The notes: a model not told the origin generated them from the sequence alone. 64,000 bases of DNA from Pseudomonadota bacterium (GCA_023391095.1 JAEWBN010000006.1:1-64000), one strand, 5' to 3'; positions 14,905 through 24,033 are shown, numbered from the stretch's first letter. Made by a program: numbers and translations.

Positions 14905-16120
14905 TGTTGGCCTCCTGTTGACCGGCCTGGGTGATGGGGATGTTCTGAGACTGCATTCGCGGCACCTCGCCGCCTTCAACAGGCGGCAAATTCTCAAGCG
15001 CCCGAACTTCGTTGATGGTCATCCAGCCATTGTTGAGTGCGGAGCCGTAGAAGGCCGAACGGCCGGCGCTATCCCCGCGCAAGAGGCCTTCAAGGTTGAA
15101 TTCGATGGTGATGCCGCGCGCCACGTCGTCGGCCGTGAGCAATTGCTTCTGGAGTGCCTGCTCGATGCGCTTGAGGCGGCGACGAAGCGTAAATTTGACG
15201 AAGCCAAGCGTCTGCTGCTCGATGCCAGTGCCCCAACTGGTCGATTTCTCTGTGTGCCCGACCATATGCGGCGGCACACCAAACAACCGGCAGATTTCCT
15301 CGACCGAGAACGCCCGAGACTCCAGCATCTGGGCGTCTTCCGGGTTCATCGAAATGGTCGAAACCGTCTGCCCGCCCTCCGCGATGAATGGGCGTCCGGC
15401 ATTCATGGCGCCCTGATACTTCGCAGCAAGCGCATCTTCGACATCTTTGCGCTGCGTCGGGGTAAGGAATTCCTTGAAAGCAATGACTACATTGGGGCGC
15501 ATGCCGTTCTTGAAGGTCGTGGTCGCCGCAGAATTGATGCCAGTGGCCAGATCGAAGGTTTTGCGCCCATACTCCAGCGTCGACAGCCCGCCGAGCGGAT
15601 TGCCGCCAAATCCGCGGATATGCAGCACGGTCTCGTCGGTTTCGTCCCAAGACTTGCCGTCGAGCGTCCAACGATAGCCGATCCGGCCGCCGGAAAGCTG
15701 CCGAACCGACATAATGTCGGGGTAGATCGGCACCAAACCGACCACCTTGCCCTGACTTTTGACTTTCCGGGCATATCCGTTGCCGCGCAATTCGAGGCTG
15801 GCACAGATGAATTCCCAGAAATCGAGCGCCGTTTGCTGGCTGTTTGGGCTGTCGTGAAGCACCCTGTATAGCGGATGATCCTTCGCCAATTCGCGGGAGC
15901 CGTCCTTTGCGGTGCGGTAAACCATCACCGGGAGCGATGCCTGCGTGCCCACCAGGAGGTTAACGCATGCCCATGCCGTCGAGAGCCCAAGAACAGCGCT
16001 TTCCGTCATGGCAACGCCAGTGATGGTGTCAGCGTCACCGTTCCGCCAATGGGCCGGGTCTCGGATGGAAAGCGGCGTCCCCTTTAGGAGGGTGAGCAGC
16101 GCTGCCTTTACTCGGTTCAT
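14894..16120 (-). CDS. Portal protein, HK97 family
   Basis: 408 residues. Features of HK97-type portals are HPLYRVLHDSPNSQQTALDFWE, RGNGYARKV, LEYGRKTFDLA and STSWGTGIEQQTLGFVKFTL. It makes the dodecameric DNA channel and docks terminase. The start overlaps the TerL stop as ATGA and its end contains the protease start. Confidence 0.95.
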   Translation of the reverse strand: MNRVKAALLTLLKGTPLSIRDPAHWRNGDADTITGVAMTESAVLGLSTAWACVNLLVGTQASLPVMVYRTAKDGSRELAKDHPLYRVLHDSPNSQQTALDFWEFICASLELRGNGYARKVKSQGKVVGLVPIYPDIMSVRQLSGGRIGYRWTLDGKSWDETDETVLHIRGFGGNPLGGLSTLEYGRKTFDLATGINSAATTTFKNGMRPNVVIAFKEFLTPTQRKDVEDALAAKYQGAMNAGRPFIAEGGQTVSTISMNPEDAQMLESRAFSVEEICRLFGVPPHMVGHTEKSTSWGTGIEQQTLGFVKFTLRRRLKRIEQALQKQLLTADDVARGITIEFNLEGLLRGDSAGRSAFYGSALNNGWMTINEVRALENLPPVEGGEVPRMQSQNIPITQAGQQEANNVV

Positions 16121-17874
16121 GCTGCCCCCGTGAGACTGCGCAGATAATCGTCTAGAGAGCCCCCAGACCGTGCCTGGGGATTGCGTGACATCAGCGTCAC
16201 GGAATTAAACAGCGCCATTGCAGGGTCGATCTTGGCGTCCCCGGCCGTCTGCTTCGTGGCGCGAACACCCGTCGCAGTCGGCTCGATCTTCAGGTTCGGC
16301 ACGCACCACTGCATTAGGGGCCCGCCACAGTGCTTGAGCAGTCCCGATGCCAGCCGACGCTCCGCGCCCTTGATGCTGGACATCATCCATCCGCCTTGCG
16401 GGGCAGCGACCAGCAGCCCGACCTCTTGGGTGACACCGATTTCGTCTAGCGCGTCTTCCATCTCGCCAAGGCCGGAAGCGTCCACCGCCACCCCGCCCAG
16501 CAAGCCCATATCCTTGATGCGGGTGACGTGCTCAATGATCGAGGCAACGTCGCCCAACGGACTATCGAGGATCGTCAGCTCGCCGGCCTTCTGAATGTCC
16601 CGAAGCCTGTTCGCTATCGACTTGCGCCGCTCCAGCACATCCTTGTGGCACCAGGCATGGGACCAAGAGAGCCAGCGCTTCATCCGGCGCACCTGCGGCA
16701 CGCCATCAATCTCAATCTTGACCTCGATCTCGGTGGGCTCGCGCCCCAGCACGTTGAAGCCGAAAAGGTCGTCCAGCCCGCCGCCGTCAATACCGACCAC
16801 AGCCACTTCGCTGCGCTCGAGCAGTCGTTGCAGCGCCTCGAAATGCTCTAGCTGGGCCAGTTCGTTGTCAGCAGCGGCTTCCCAATGGTCCGCGCCGGCC
16901 CAGCGGTTCGCCCGCAGGTTCAGCCCGATCTCGACGTTCAGGTGCTTGGCGAGGAAGGTCTGAGTGCCATTCCCTGCCTCTTTCGCCTTCTCGAACTCCC
17001 TCACCAGCCAATCCCGCCGCACCGAGCGGCCAAGGTTCGGGTTTGTGACGTAGAAGTTGTCGGGATCTTCGTAAGCCTTGCTGTCCAGCATGGCCTGCGG
17101 GAACTCGTAGATAACCGGTAGGAAGCGGCTGTCCTCGATCTCGCCGTCCCGCACCTTGCGGGCATAGTCCAGTTTGTCCTTGAACACGCCGGCCGGCGGT
17201 TCGTCGCTCTGTGTCGAGAGGTAGATCACGAAGCCTTCCGGCCTCGAAACCATGCCGCCCGTTGCTTCCTGCAACATGGTGTCGGCGCCCTTGCGCTTGC
17301 CGAACACCCAAAGCTCGTCAATCAAGATACGGCCCGACTTCTTGCCCGAAACCGTGTCCGTGTCAGCGGCCACCACCTTGAGCGCCGCCTTCGTCACCCG
17401 ATGCGTGATCGTTCGGATGTGGTCCTGAACGTGGAACAACTCCTCCAGCTCAGGATCATTGCGGACCATCGAGGCCGCAGGCTTGTAGCTGTTCTGCGCG
17501 ACCTCGATGGTCGGTGCCAGGATCAGAAGCTCCTCATCCTCTCGCCAGTTGACGATGAGCGCCGTGAGCATGATGCCGGCGGCGATGGTGGACTTCGTGT
17601 TCTTCTTGCTGATGAGCAGGAAGAACTCGGAGATGAGCTGGTCGCCTGTCTCCGGGTTGTTGGCCCCGAAGATCGCGGCCACGTAGTCGAACACCCACTG
17701 GTCACACACCTCACCGAAGGTGGGCTTGCCCGGCAGGTCCACCACCTTGAGTGCCTTGAACACCGCCAGCGCGTGTTCCGCCTCGCTGGGGAACAGGGGG
17801 GCGAACGGGATCAGGCTCTCTTGAGCTACGATCCGCCTCTCCCAATCCGGGCAGGCAGTGCTCCAGTTCGGCAT
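16117..17874 (-). CDS. terL: Terminase large subunit
   Basis: 585 residues. The ATPase has a Walker A near 89-96 (ISKKNTKST in place of a classical GKS/T, usual in the HK97-type family) and Walker B near 182-186 (ILIDE). The C-terminal nuclease has an acidic strand VVGIDGGGLDDLFG and a later VAVDASGL. It packages DNA at the portal and cuts it. It overlaps TerS-like and portal genes by 1-4 bases. Confidence 0.95.
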   Translation of the reverse strand: MPNWSTACPDWERRIVAQESLIPFAPLFPSEAEHALAVFKALKVVDLPGKPTFGEVCDQWVFDYVAAIFGANNPETGDQLISEFFLLISKKNTKSTIAAGIMLTALIVNWREDEELLILAPTIEVAQNSYKPAASMVRNDPELEELFHVQDHIRTITHRVTKAALKVVAADTDTVSGKKSGRILIDELWVFGKRKGADTMLQEATGGMVSRPEGFVIYLSTQSDEPPAGVFKDKLDYARKVRDGEIEDSRFLPVIYEFPQAMLDSKAYEDPDNFYVTNPNLGRSVRRDWLVREFEKAKEAGNGTQTFLAKHLNVEIGLNLRANRWAGADHWEAAADNELAQLEHFEALQRLLERSEVAVVGIDGGGLDDLFGFNVLGREPTEIEVKIEIDGVPQVRRMKRWLSWSHAWCHKDVLERRKSIANRLRDIQKAGELTILDSPLGDVASIIEHVTRIKDMGLLGGVAVDASGLGEMEDALDEIGVTQEVGLLVAAPQGGWMMSSIKGAERRLASGLLKHCGGPLMQWCVPNLKIEPTATGVRATKQTAGDAKIDPAMALFNSVTLMSRNPQARSGGSLDDYLRSLTGAA

Positions 17875-18434
17875 CAGGTGTTGCTTACCGCCAGGCGCGG
17901 ACCGGTACGGGGCGCAAACTTGTTGCCGGTTGCCGCCGCTTCCTCGGCCGCGGATTGTTTCGCCGCCTTCTTGCCCTTGGGCTGCTCCGTCGCCGTCTCG
18001 CCCATAGTCTTGAGCGCCAGGGCAATGGTCTGAAGCGTCTTGGCTCTCACCGGCAGCGATACCGCCTGCCGTAGCGCCTGAAGCCGTGCTGGATCTTTCT
18101 CGTTCTCTTGGATTATGACTTCCATCTCGCCCTTGTGGAGCGTTTCGGCGTCGAGCTCGTCCAGTAGGCGGTCAATGAGGTTGCGCCCGCGGCCGATCAC
18201 CTCCTCGACCTTCGGCGGCTCCTTGGGGGCCTCAACGACCGGCAGGTTCGCAGTGGTTTGCAGTTGCGAACTCGCCTGCTTTTCCGGGCGTTTCCAGCCT
18301 TCGGCCTTCGCGCGCTTCCGAATGGCGGTGTCCGAGATCTGAAACCAGCCCGCAATCTCCCGAATGCTGCGGCTCGTCTGCGTATAGTCGCGTTCAATCC
18401 CCGCCCAATCGACGGCAGTCTTCTCGTCGGTCAT
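17874..18434 (-). CDS. Terminase small subunit-like DNA-binding protein
   Basis: 186 residues. Residues 8-48 form a helix-turn-helix (DYTQTSRSIREIAGWFQISDTAIRKRAKAEGWKR is the segment, here described by its SIREIA...ISDTAIRKRAK core). A middle helical part follows (LIDRLLDELDAE..., LPVRAKTLQTIALALKT), and the tail is Ala/Lys-rich. Position before terL and the domain order fit the small terminase subunit that recognises the packaging site. Confidence 0.78.
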   Translation of the reverse strand: MTDEKTAVDWAGIERDYTQTSRSIREIAGWFQISDTAIRKRAKAEGWKRPEKQASSQLQTTANLPVVEAPKEPPKVEEVIGRGRNLIDRLLDELDAETLHKGEMEVIIQENEKDPARLQALRQAVSLPVRAKTLQTIALALKTMGETATEQPKGKKAAKQSAAEEAAATGNKFAPRTGPRLAVSNT

Positions 18435-18549
18435 GGGTGAAATTCAACCTTGGTTCGCACCCCTGATCTCCACCAGAGGAAAAAATCTCTACGTGAGGGC
18501 GCCGTGGGTCCAGAGAAAACGCGCCTCGGAAGGTTTCAGATACCCCCCC

Positions 18550-18954
18550 TTAGACTGCCGGCCTGACCGCCCTCTTGGCCGCGGCTATGGCATCGGCATC
18601 GCCTACGTATCGCGCCTCTACGTCTGCGCATGTGCTTGCATGGCAGTTACGGCAGCAGGCTTGTAGGTTTGAGGGCTCATAGAACAGATCGGGGCAGAGC
18701 TTGGCTGGCATGATGTGATCCACCAGGGCAGCCCTATCATCGTCTCTGCCCTGCGTGAGTGTGACGCCGCACATCTGGCAGCGGTATAGGTCGCGAAGCA
18801 GGATGGCGCTGCGAAGCTCAGCCCAGCGCTTAACCTTGTACATCGAACGCAGCGAGGCATCAGTGCTGTAGCGCATGTCTCGCACCTGCCTTGAGGTCTT
18901 GAGCTTGGGGCTCATTGGCTTGAGGCGAGGCTTGAGGATGGATAGCCCAGCCAT
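18550..18954 (-). CDS. HNH endonuclease of the packaging module
   Basis: 134 residues; ATG with GGAGG five bases upstream. The ββα-metal core is visible: CQMCGVTLTQGRDDDRAALVDHI with the catalytic DH, then NLQACCRNCHAS. HNH proteins next to terminase genes are needed, with TerL, for cos cleavage in HK97-type phages. This supports a cohesive-end phage, with cos likely in 18435-18549. Confidence 0.9.
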   Translation of the reverse strand: MAGLSILKPRLKPMSPKLKTSRQVRDMRYSTDASLRSMYKVKRWAELRSAILLRDLYRCQMCGVTLTQGRDDDRAALVDHIMPAKLCPDLFYEPSNLQACCRNCHASTCADVEARYVGDADAIAAAKRAVRPAV

Positions 18955-19300
18955 ACCGGCCTCCTGTTAGATGGGGGTTAGGCCGGGAAACGGGAGCCGA
19001 GTTCGGGCCGCGTGTCGGTCTCGACGCAAAAGGCGCTGATGTCCGCAGGGGTGATAACCTTGCCCGCGAGCCGCCTCAATGTCGTTGCCCATATGGGCGA
19101 AATCCTGTGCGGGTCTCTCCCCGCCTGTCACCTGCGCCGTTTTGGTCGGCTTGCGCCCCACAGCGGACGGTTCAGGTCCCAACCGCTCCTCGGATGCCCA
19201 ATCGGGCAAATCTCAGAATCAAAAAGGCCGACGCTGGGCCGACCTCTTTCTGACACTTTACGCGTCAGCGTAAAAACCATGACACTGATTTGCCCAACCG
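18955..19300. other. Gap with only weak small open frames
   Basis: No convincing gene. On the minus strand a frame ending at 18978 reads RRLAGKVITPADISAFCVETDTRP with good GC at third codon positions, but it starts only at a TTG (19079, 33 residues) and has no ribosome-binding site. A longer 80-residue frame (18967-19209) in another register is the alternative; its first half reads better than its second. A frameshift joining the two is possible. Two direct copies of GGCCGAC lie near 19229-19243. Confidence 0.3.
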
Positions 19301-19885
19301 TCAAGCCGCCCTGCGCTTGTCCCCAATCTGATAATGCCGGGCCAGTGCGTTCAGCCCCTCGCGTAGCCAGCCGATCATATGCACATGCTCGCCGTCCCGG
19401 ATGATGCAGTAGTCGAGCGCAGCATAGATGGCGCCCTGCCCCCGCAATTCGTTCTGGCGCTCCTGGATGGCCTTCTCTGTTGCTCGCCAGTCTGCCAGTG
19501 CCTTTGCAGCCCGTTGGACGTTCTCAGGCCCCGGAAGTCCCTTGGTAGCGTTCAGATTGACCGCGCCGGACGGCTTCGGCCCGCCGACCGCGATCTGCAT
19601 GTCACGGTACACCTCGCAATAGCGAAGCGCGGCCTCGTACTGCTGAGGAGTGATCTCGCCGGACATGGCAAGCCTGCCCACGAATGTGCCGGCCATCTGG
19701 TCCTTTGCCGTCTTGGCGTCGAAGCCATAGTGCCGATGGCGCGCCTCAATCCCTGCCCGCATGGTCTCGCGCTCCTGCTGGTCATGGTCGCGAGCGAGCT
19801 GGTCCATGATATCCACCTTTTTGCGCGAGAGGCGCCCATTGGCTTCTCGGGCGCCGTTCTTTGGCTTAGGTCCACGTTTGCCCAT
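19301..19885 (-). CDS. Conserved-looking phage protein, unknown function
   Basis: 194 residues, MGKRGPKPKNGAREANGRLSRKK..., a basic N-terminus like that of small terminase subunits of the P27 type. The rest is helical and highly charged (QLARDHDQQERETMRAG; GRLAMSGEITPQQYEAALRYCEVYRDM; NELRGQGAIYAALDYCIIRDG). The ITPQQYEAALRY segment suggests a sigma- or HTH-like helix bundle. It lies between early and packaging genes, where late-gene regulators are often found. Function not assigned. Confidence 0.7.
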   Translation of the reverse strand: MGKRGPKPKNGAREANGRLSRKKVDIMDQLARDHDQQERETMRAGIEARHRHYGFDAKTAKDQMAGTFVGRLAMSGEITPQQYEAALRYCEVYRDMQIAVGGPKPSGAVNLNATKGLPGPENVQRAAKALADWRATEKAIQERQNELRGQGAIYAALDYCIIRDGEHVHMIGWLREGLNALARHYQIGDKRRAA

Positions 19886-19887
19886 TG

Positions 19888-20181
19888 TCAGGCTCCCTTG
19901 CGATTGCGGATGGCGGTCAAGGCTTGTTGCGTCACGTTGCGCAGAGCCTCGGAAAGTGTAGATGGCTGGCGCAGGTCGGCATGAAAGCCGCTGTCGAACT
20001 GATCGCCCGCCTCAGTGATCAGGGCTATATGCTCGCTCTCTACCGTTGGTGCGCACGACGCGTCACAACTGACCTGACACTCGCCAAGCGAGTACCACCA
20101 TCCGGGCAGCGCCGCCTTGAACTCGGCAATCGCAGCTTCCAGATCGGATTGCGACTTAGTTTGCCAGTCTGGTCTATCCAT
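19888..20181 (-). CDS. Small phage protein, unknown function
   Basis: 97 residues from the ATG at 20181, starting MDRPDWQTKSQSDLEAAIAEFKAALPGWW as one helical segment, then YSLGECQVSCDASCAPTVESEHI. Three Cys are clustered in about nine residues. No known family recognised. The ATG is chosen over an upstream in-frame start because the upstream part is not coding-like. Confidence 0.6.
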   Translation of the reverse strand: MDRPDWQTKSQSDLEAAIAEFKAALPGWWYSLGECQVSCDASCAPTVESEHIALITEAGDQFDSGFHADLRQPSTLSEALRNVTQQALTAIRNRKGA

Positions 20182-20204
20182 TCTGTGGTGCTTTCTATGG
20201 GAGG

Positions 20205-20426
20205 TTAGAAATCGAGCGAGAGCGTGTGGGCTATGGCCCCAATCCCACATTTCGTGCAGACCTGCTCACCGCCATTACCATCATCGAAGGCTCGCCATCC
20301 TTGGAAGTCGTGGGCGCAATCCAGGGGCTTAGGCTTGGCGTGGATAAAGAGTTTGCCCATGACCGAAGGACGCTCTCCCGCACCCGTCATTTCCAAAATC
20401 GACCTCACAGTTTCTCTCGTGCTCAT
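20205..20426 (-). CDS. Small zinc-ribbon-like phage protein
   Basis: 73 residues: a helical start (MSTRETVRSILEMTG), then CAHDFQGWRAFDDGNGGEQVCTKCG, a probable metal site made of one Cys-x-His and a CxxC. Its start overlaps the stop of the methyltransferase gene as ATGA, so the two are translationally coupled. Confidence 0.7.
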   Translation of the reverse strand: MSTRETVRSILEMTGAGERPSVMGKLFIHAKPKPLDCAHDFQGWRAFDDGNGGEQVCTKCGIGAIAHTLSLDF

Positions 20427-21745
20427 CCTTCATTCCTCTCTGTCTGGGATGGGGTGGGGCGGATGCGAAGGAGGCCCGTGGGTACGTTAGTGCCGACCTC
20501 TGAGAAACTGCCGACCGGGAGGTCGCGCCACTCGCCTTCGAGCTCTTTGTGGTCGTAGTGGGCTGTGGCCGGGAGAACCGCCACGAGAGTGCCGCCGGGC
20601 TTCAGGAATTTGAGCGCATGGCGAACGTGCTTGACGTAGTGCCGACCATAGAACGGCGGGTTCATCACGACCGTGTCGAACTCGGCGCGCGGAGGGCATT
20701 CAAGGAAATTGGCAGTTAGGACGCTATGGCCCTTAGCCTTGGCCTGATCGGCGCGTCCGGCATGGTATTCGATGCCGAAGGCCTTGTGGCCATACTTACG
20801 GATGGTATCGAGGATGCGCCCATCGCCGCATGATGGCTCAAGGATGCGCTGGGGCTCAGGCGGATTACGGTACTCAGTGATGTCGTGAACGTGCGCGAAC
20901 TCGAGCGCCTTGGCGATAACTGCATCCGGCGTCCAATAGAACTGCAAATCCTTGGCGACGGCAGTGCTTGGCGCGCGCTCTGGCTGCTCTGGGTCTACGT
21001 CTGGCAGGACATCGCCGTAGAACTCGGCAAGGCCACGGTTGATATCGAGCAGAGCAGTCGGGCCGAAATACAGATGGCCGTTGCCGTTGTCATAGCGCTT
21101 CAGCCAGACATCCCGCCCCTCGCGCAGCGCCTCGCCATCTTCCAGGATTGTTGACACGTCTTTATGGGTCATCAAGGGCTTGCCTTGATATGCAGCCAAA
21201 GCATTGATGATGTCGCGAAGTTGGTCCCGGCCATAACTGCCGTGCCCATTGCCATAGGCGCCGACGCTATGGAGGATTACGCGCTTGGGCAGGCCCTTGA
21301 CGCCGATCTTGACCTTGGCGTGGGAGCGGTATGCGGGATCTAGGCCCGCGAACGCTTCGGCAAGGCCGCGCAGAATGTGTTTTCGCGGGTCGGCGTAATA
21401 GTGCGCGAAAGTGGAGCGGACGATTTCAGCAGTGAGCGGCGGCGGATCAGCCAATGTGCGCTCAAACAGGCGCTTGTCATTGGCCGACGCGATCATGTCG
21501 ATGTTCAGGCGATTGTAGATTGCCTTCCAGCCGGACTGCAGAAGGTTCTTCTGCATATCCCGAGCATTGACGTATGCCCTGCCCCGCAAAACAGGCGAGA
21601 CGTAGGTGCCCATGACAACCCCGGCGCTTTCGATCTCAGTGCAGGCGCGCTCGTATGCTGAAATTGCGGCATCGACGGCGGCCGACTTCTCGGCGTACTC
21701 GTCAATCAGGTCAAGAACTGTGCGCGGTGTGGCGAGTGCGTTCAT
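20423..21745 (-). CDS. DUF4942 protein with class I adenine-N6 methyltransferase domain
   Basis: 440 residues from the ATG at 21745. Residues 1-270 read as a DUF4942-type domain (GWKAIYNRLNIDMIASANDKRLF; HYYADPRKHILRGLAEAF; GRDVWLKRYDNGNGHLYF). The C-terminal part is a methyltransferase: AdoMet-binding ILEPSCGDGRIL and the NPPF motif in VVMNPPFYGRHYVKHV. It probably methylates adenine-N6 in phage or host DNA, protecting against restriction. No matching restriction gene is nearby. Confidence 0.85.
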   Translation of the reverse strand: MNALATPRTVLDLIDEYAEKSAAVDAAISAYERACTEIESAGVVMGTYVSPVLRGRAYVNARDMQKNLLQSGWKAIYNRLNIDMIASANDKRLFERTLADPPPLTAEIVRSTFAHYYADPRKHILRGLAEAFAGLDPAYRSHAKVKIGVKGLPKRVILHSVGAYGNGHGSYGRDQLRDIINALAAYQGKPLMTHKDVSTILEDGEALREGRDVWLKRYDNGNGHLYFGPTALLDINRGLAEFYGDVLPDVDPEQPERAPSTAVAKDLQFYWTPDAVIAKALEFAHVHDITEYRNPPEPQRILEPSCGDGRILDTIRKYGHKAFGIEYHAGRADQAKAKGHSVLTANFLECPPRAEFDTVVMNPPFYGRHYVKHVRHALKFLKPGGTLVAVLPATAHYDHKELEGEWRDLPVGSFSEVGTNVPTGLLRIRPTPSQTERNEG

Positions 21746-21933
21746 TGCCCCTTCTCTTTCCTGTCTGGATTGTGGTCGCGGCACCAGTGAAGCCGCTTAC
21801 CGTTTTCGGTGGTGCCGTATGGCGCATGCTCGAAGCCGCAAATCTCGCACTGGCCTATGACAGCGCGCGGGGTGAACAGAACACCGTCGCGCATGTATTT
21901 CGGGCCTGACTGGCGCAGAACGGCGGGCATCAT
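21742..21933 (-). CDS. Small zinc-binding phage protein
   Basis: 63 residues with CEICGFEHAPYG and HWCRDHNP: two cysteines of a knuckle, then His, Cys and His, as in small treble-clef proteins. The start is one of two tandem ATGs and overlaps the stop of the next gene as ATGA. Function unknown. Confidence 0.72.
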   Translation of the reverse strand: MMPAVLRQSGPKYMRDGVLFTPRAVIGQCEICGFEHAPYGTTENGKRLHWCRDHNPDRKEKGQ

Positions 21934-22577
21934 GCGGCCATCCTCTGGTGCTTCACTGACCTGGCCATGGAAATCAGGAGGTCGCGAAACTCCGCCGGCG
22001 TATGGATGCGCGGAGTGCTGTTCTGCCCACCACCTCTGGCCCCCACCTCACCCAGACGCTTCGCTCGCTTAAGACCCATCCGGGCAACAACTTCTGGATC
22101 GAGCCGAGGAGCGCCTATGCCCCAGTCAAGCTCTGGCAGATCCACCCCATAAGCCAGCAACAGAGTTGGTTTGCGGGCATAATGGCCGTAGCGACCCTGC
22201 TCCACACAACACGTCCAGCCGCCCTCAAAATCTGCGGCGATCCACCCGCCAGACCGGGCTGGCAGGTTCAGCCCGAAATGCGACCAAGCATGACTGCCCC
22301 AAGGGTGCTCCAGGACGCCGCCCCACTTTCGAACAGAGGCAAGGGCCGCAGCAAAGCAGCCACCGTCATCGCCTTTGATCTTGCGTTGGCCGGTTCGCTT
22401 GATGTGCAATGGCTGTCCGGCCCACAGCTTCCCCCAGCGCTGGCACGGTGGATGAGCCACAACGGGGTAAGGACCGGCATACAGCCGCGCATCGCGTGCC
22501 TCATCCCATGGGTCAACATCCGGAAGGCCAAAATAGGCTCCATCGGTTTCGACATAGAGTGCTGCAATCTCGCTCAT
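21930..22577 (-). CDS. Phage protein with PPCQ motif, possibly a degenerate cytosine methyltransferase fold
   Basis: 215 residues. VVAHPPCQRWGKLWAG near residue 45 resembles motif IV (PCQ) of DNA cytosine-C5 methyltransferases, whose Cys is the nucleophile, and GGVLEHPWGSHAW near 85 resembles the later E-N-V region. A normal N-terminal AdoMet motif (FxGxG) is not visible and the protein is short for the family, so it may be inactive or a relative with another function. It overlaps both neighbours by 4 bases. Confidence 0.6.
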   Translation of the reverse strand: MSEIAALYVETDGAYFGLPDVDPWDEARDARLYAGPYPVVAHPPCQRWGKLWAGQPLHIKRTGQRKIKGDDGGCFAAALASVRKWGGVLEHPWGSHAWSHFGLNLPARSGGWIAADFEGGWTCCVEQGRYGHYARKPTLLLAYGVDLPELDWGIGAPRLDPEVVARMGLKRAKRLGEVGARGGGQNSTPRIHTPAEFRDLLISMARSVKHQRMAA

Positions 22578-23482
22578 GATGCGGCCCTCTCCCCGCCCAT
22601 GTCGTGGATTGATGCCCTAGCCTGATCGACTACGCTCTGGCGGAATGACCATGTGCTGTCTGAGGTCGGCGCCTTCTTGCCCATGACTGCCTCGCAAGCC
22701 AGCCAAAGCGCCTCGTCCCGAACGCGGTCCAGTTTGACCATCGGCTCGACGGCAGGCGCATCGGACAGGCCTGCAACGGACTTCCACGTCCCGTTGACGA
22801 TCCAGCCATCCAGCGGCGGAACGAATGCAGCGGCCTCGTCCTTGGACCGGCCACGCCGGATGCGCTCGGCTTCGGACCAGTCTGCGTATTTGCGAGCCGC
22901 AGCGATGATGTCCCGCTGTTCCGTGTCAGGGCGACGAGAGAAGGCCTTGAAGGCGCGGTCGCGCTTGGTGTTCGGACAGACCGGGAAGATGCTGACCAAA
23001 TCTTCAAACAGATCGCCCGCCCCGCCCCCCTGGGGGGCTATGGGGGGGTTATTTCTATTCTGGTTCTTATCTGTATCTGCCTCTGCATCTGGGCGTTCTT
23101 CGGCGTTCGCTATCGTTCGCGAGCGTTCGGCCTCCGCTTCGGCTTGTTTCTGGGCCCGCCAAGCCCTCGCCCTTTCAGCGGAATTGTCCTCTTTCTTGGG
23201 CTGGCGCTTTGCCCACCCAGCGAGCATATCCCCGTCGAGTACACGCCCTTGCATGGCCTTCTTGATCGCCGCGACGTCACTTTCATCGATGTCAAAAGCG
23301 CTGGCGATATCTTCGTCGGTCGCGGTCGTTCGCCCGCGTTCGTTCTCGTTCGCGGAGGCGTCGGTCAGCAAGAACGTGAACACAGCAACGACTGTCGTCA
23401 GCGGCTGCTTGGCAGCGCGCGCAATGGTGCGGAACTTTGGATCGGTCGGCATGTCGTGCCAGAGGCGAACCCAGGAATTCAT
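22574..23482 (-). CDS. Phage replication protein with winged-helix-like N-terminus
   Basis: 302 residues. The N-terminus (MNSWVRLWHDMPTDPKFRTIA, with TTVVAVFTFLLTDAS and TDEDIASAFDIDESDVAAI) matches phage replication initiator/primosome proteins that begin with a winged-helix domain. A charged Ala/Arg/Glu linker with a run GGGAGD follows, then a C-terminal helical domain (DLFEDLVSIFPVCPNTKRDRAFKAF...). Neighbours DnaA-like protein and SSB support a replication role. Confidence 0.7.
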   Translation of the reverse strand: MNSWVRLWHDMPTDPKFRTIARAAKQPLTTVVAVFTFLLTDASANENERGRTTATDEDIASAFDIDESDVAAIKKAMQGRVLDGDMLAGWAKRQPKKEDNSAERARAWRAQKQAEAEAERSRTIANAEERPDAEADTDKNQNRNNPPIAPQGGGAGDLFEDLVSIFPVCPNTKRDRAFKAFSRRPDTEQRDIIAAARKYADWSEAERIRRGRSKDEAAAFVPPLDGWIVNGTWKSVAGLSDAPAVEPMVKLDRVRDEALWLACEAVMGKKAPTSDSTWSFRQSVVDQARASIHDMGGERAAS

Positions 23483-24033
23483 CTACCCACCCACTCAGCT
23501 AGCGTTTTGTCGCCCTTGGCTAAGTTGCAAGGCGCGCAAGCCAGGACGAGATTGTTCGGATTGTTGCTTCCTCCCCTAGAGACGGGGAACAAATGATCTA
23601 TGTGGAAAGGCCCTTCGACATCGCCGCAATACACGCAACGACGACCATCGCGGGCCATCGTTGCCGTGCGGAGACCGCCGGAGATGGAGCCCCTTGTGTC
23701 GGGCTTGCTAATCCGGACTGTCGACTCGTCTTTCAGACGCCAACAATCATCAGCACCCAAGACAAACAGCTCTTCAATGAAGTCGGCGCAATATTGCCAC
23801 TCCTCGAGTGTGCAGCCCGCAATCCGGATGATCCGTTCAATGTCGTTGGGAAGCCGCGGGTCCGGGTCCGCCTCTCGAAAGAAGCTGTGAACACCTCGGC
23901 TGGCTGTCCAAGCCACAAGGCGGTAGAGGATGCCAAGTGAGGCTGGCGGGAGCCAGTACATATAAGCAGGTAGGGAGACGGATACTGAACTAAGGTTCGG
24001 CCACTCACCGGTCCAGGCGCGGTTGCTGTTCAT
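23479..24033 (-). CDS. Replication-protein-like domain fused to HNH nuclease
   Basis: 184 residues. Residues 10-110 look like the DUF1376 / phage replication winged-helix type (YMYWLPPASLGILYRLVAWTA; DPRLPNDIERIIRIAGCTLEEW), and residues 120-184 are a compact HNH nuclease: CVYCGDVEGPFHIDHLFPVSRGG then NLVLACAPCNLAKGD. The catalytic DH and both CxxC pairs are intact. It overlaps the neighbouring replication gene and DnaA-like gene by 4 bases each. Confidence 0.8.
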   Translation of the reverse strand: MNSNRAWTGEWPNLSSVSVSLPAYMYWLPPASLGILYRLVAWTASRGVHSFFREADPDPRLPNDIERIIRIAGCTLEEWQYCADFIEELFVLGADDCWRLKDESTVRISKPDTRGSISGGLRTATMARDGRRCVYCGDVEGPFHIDHLFPVSRGGSNNPNNLVLACAPCNLAKGDKTLAEWVGR

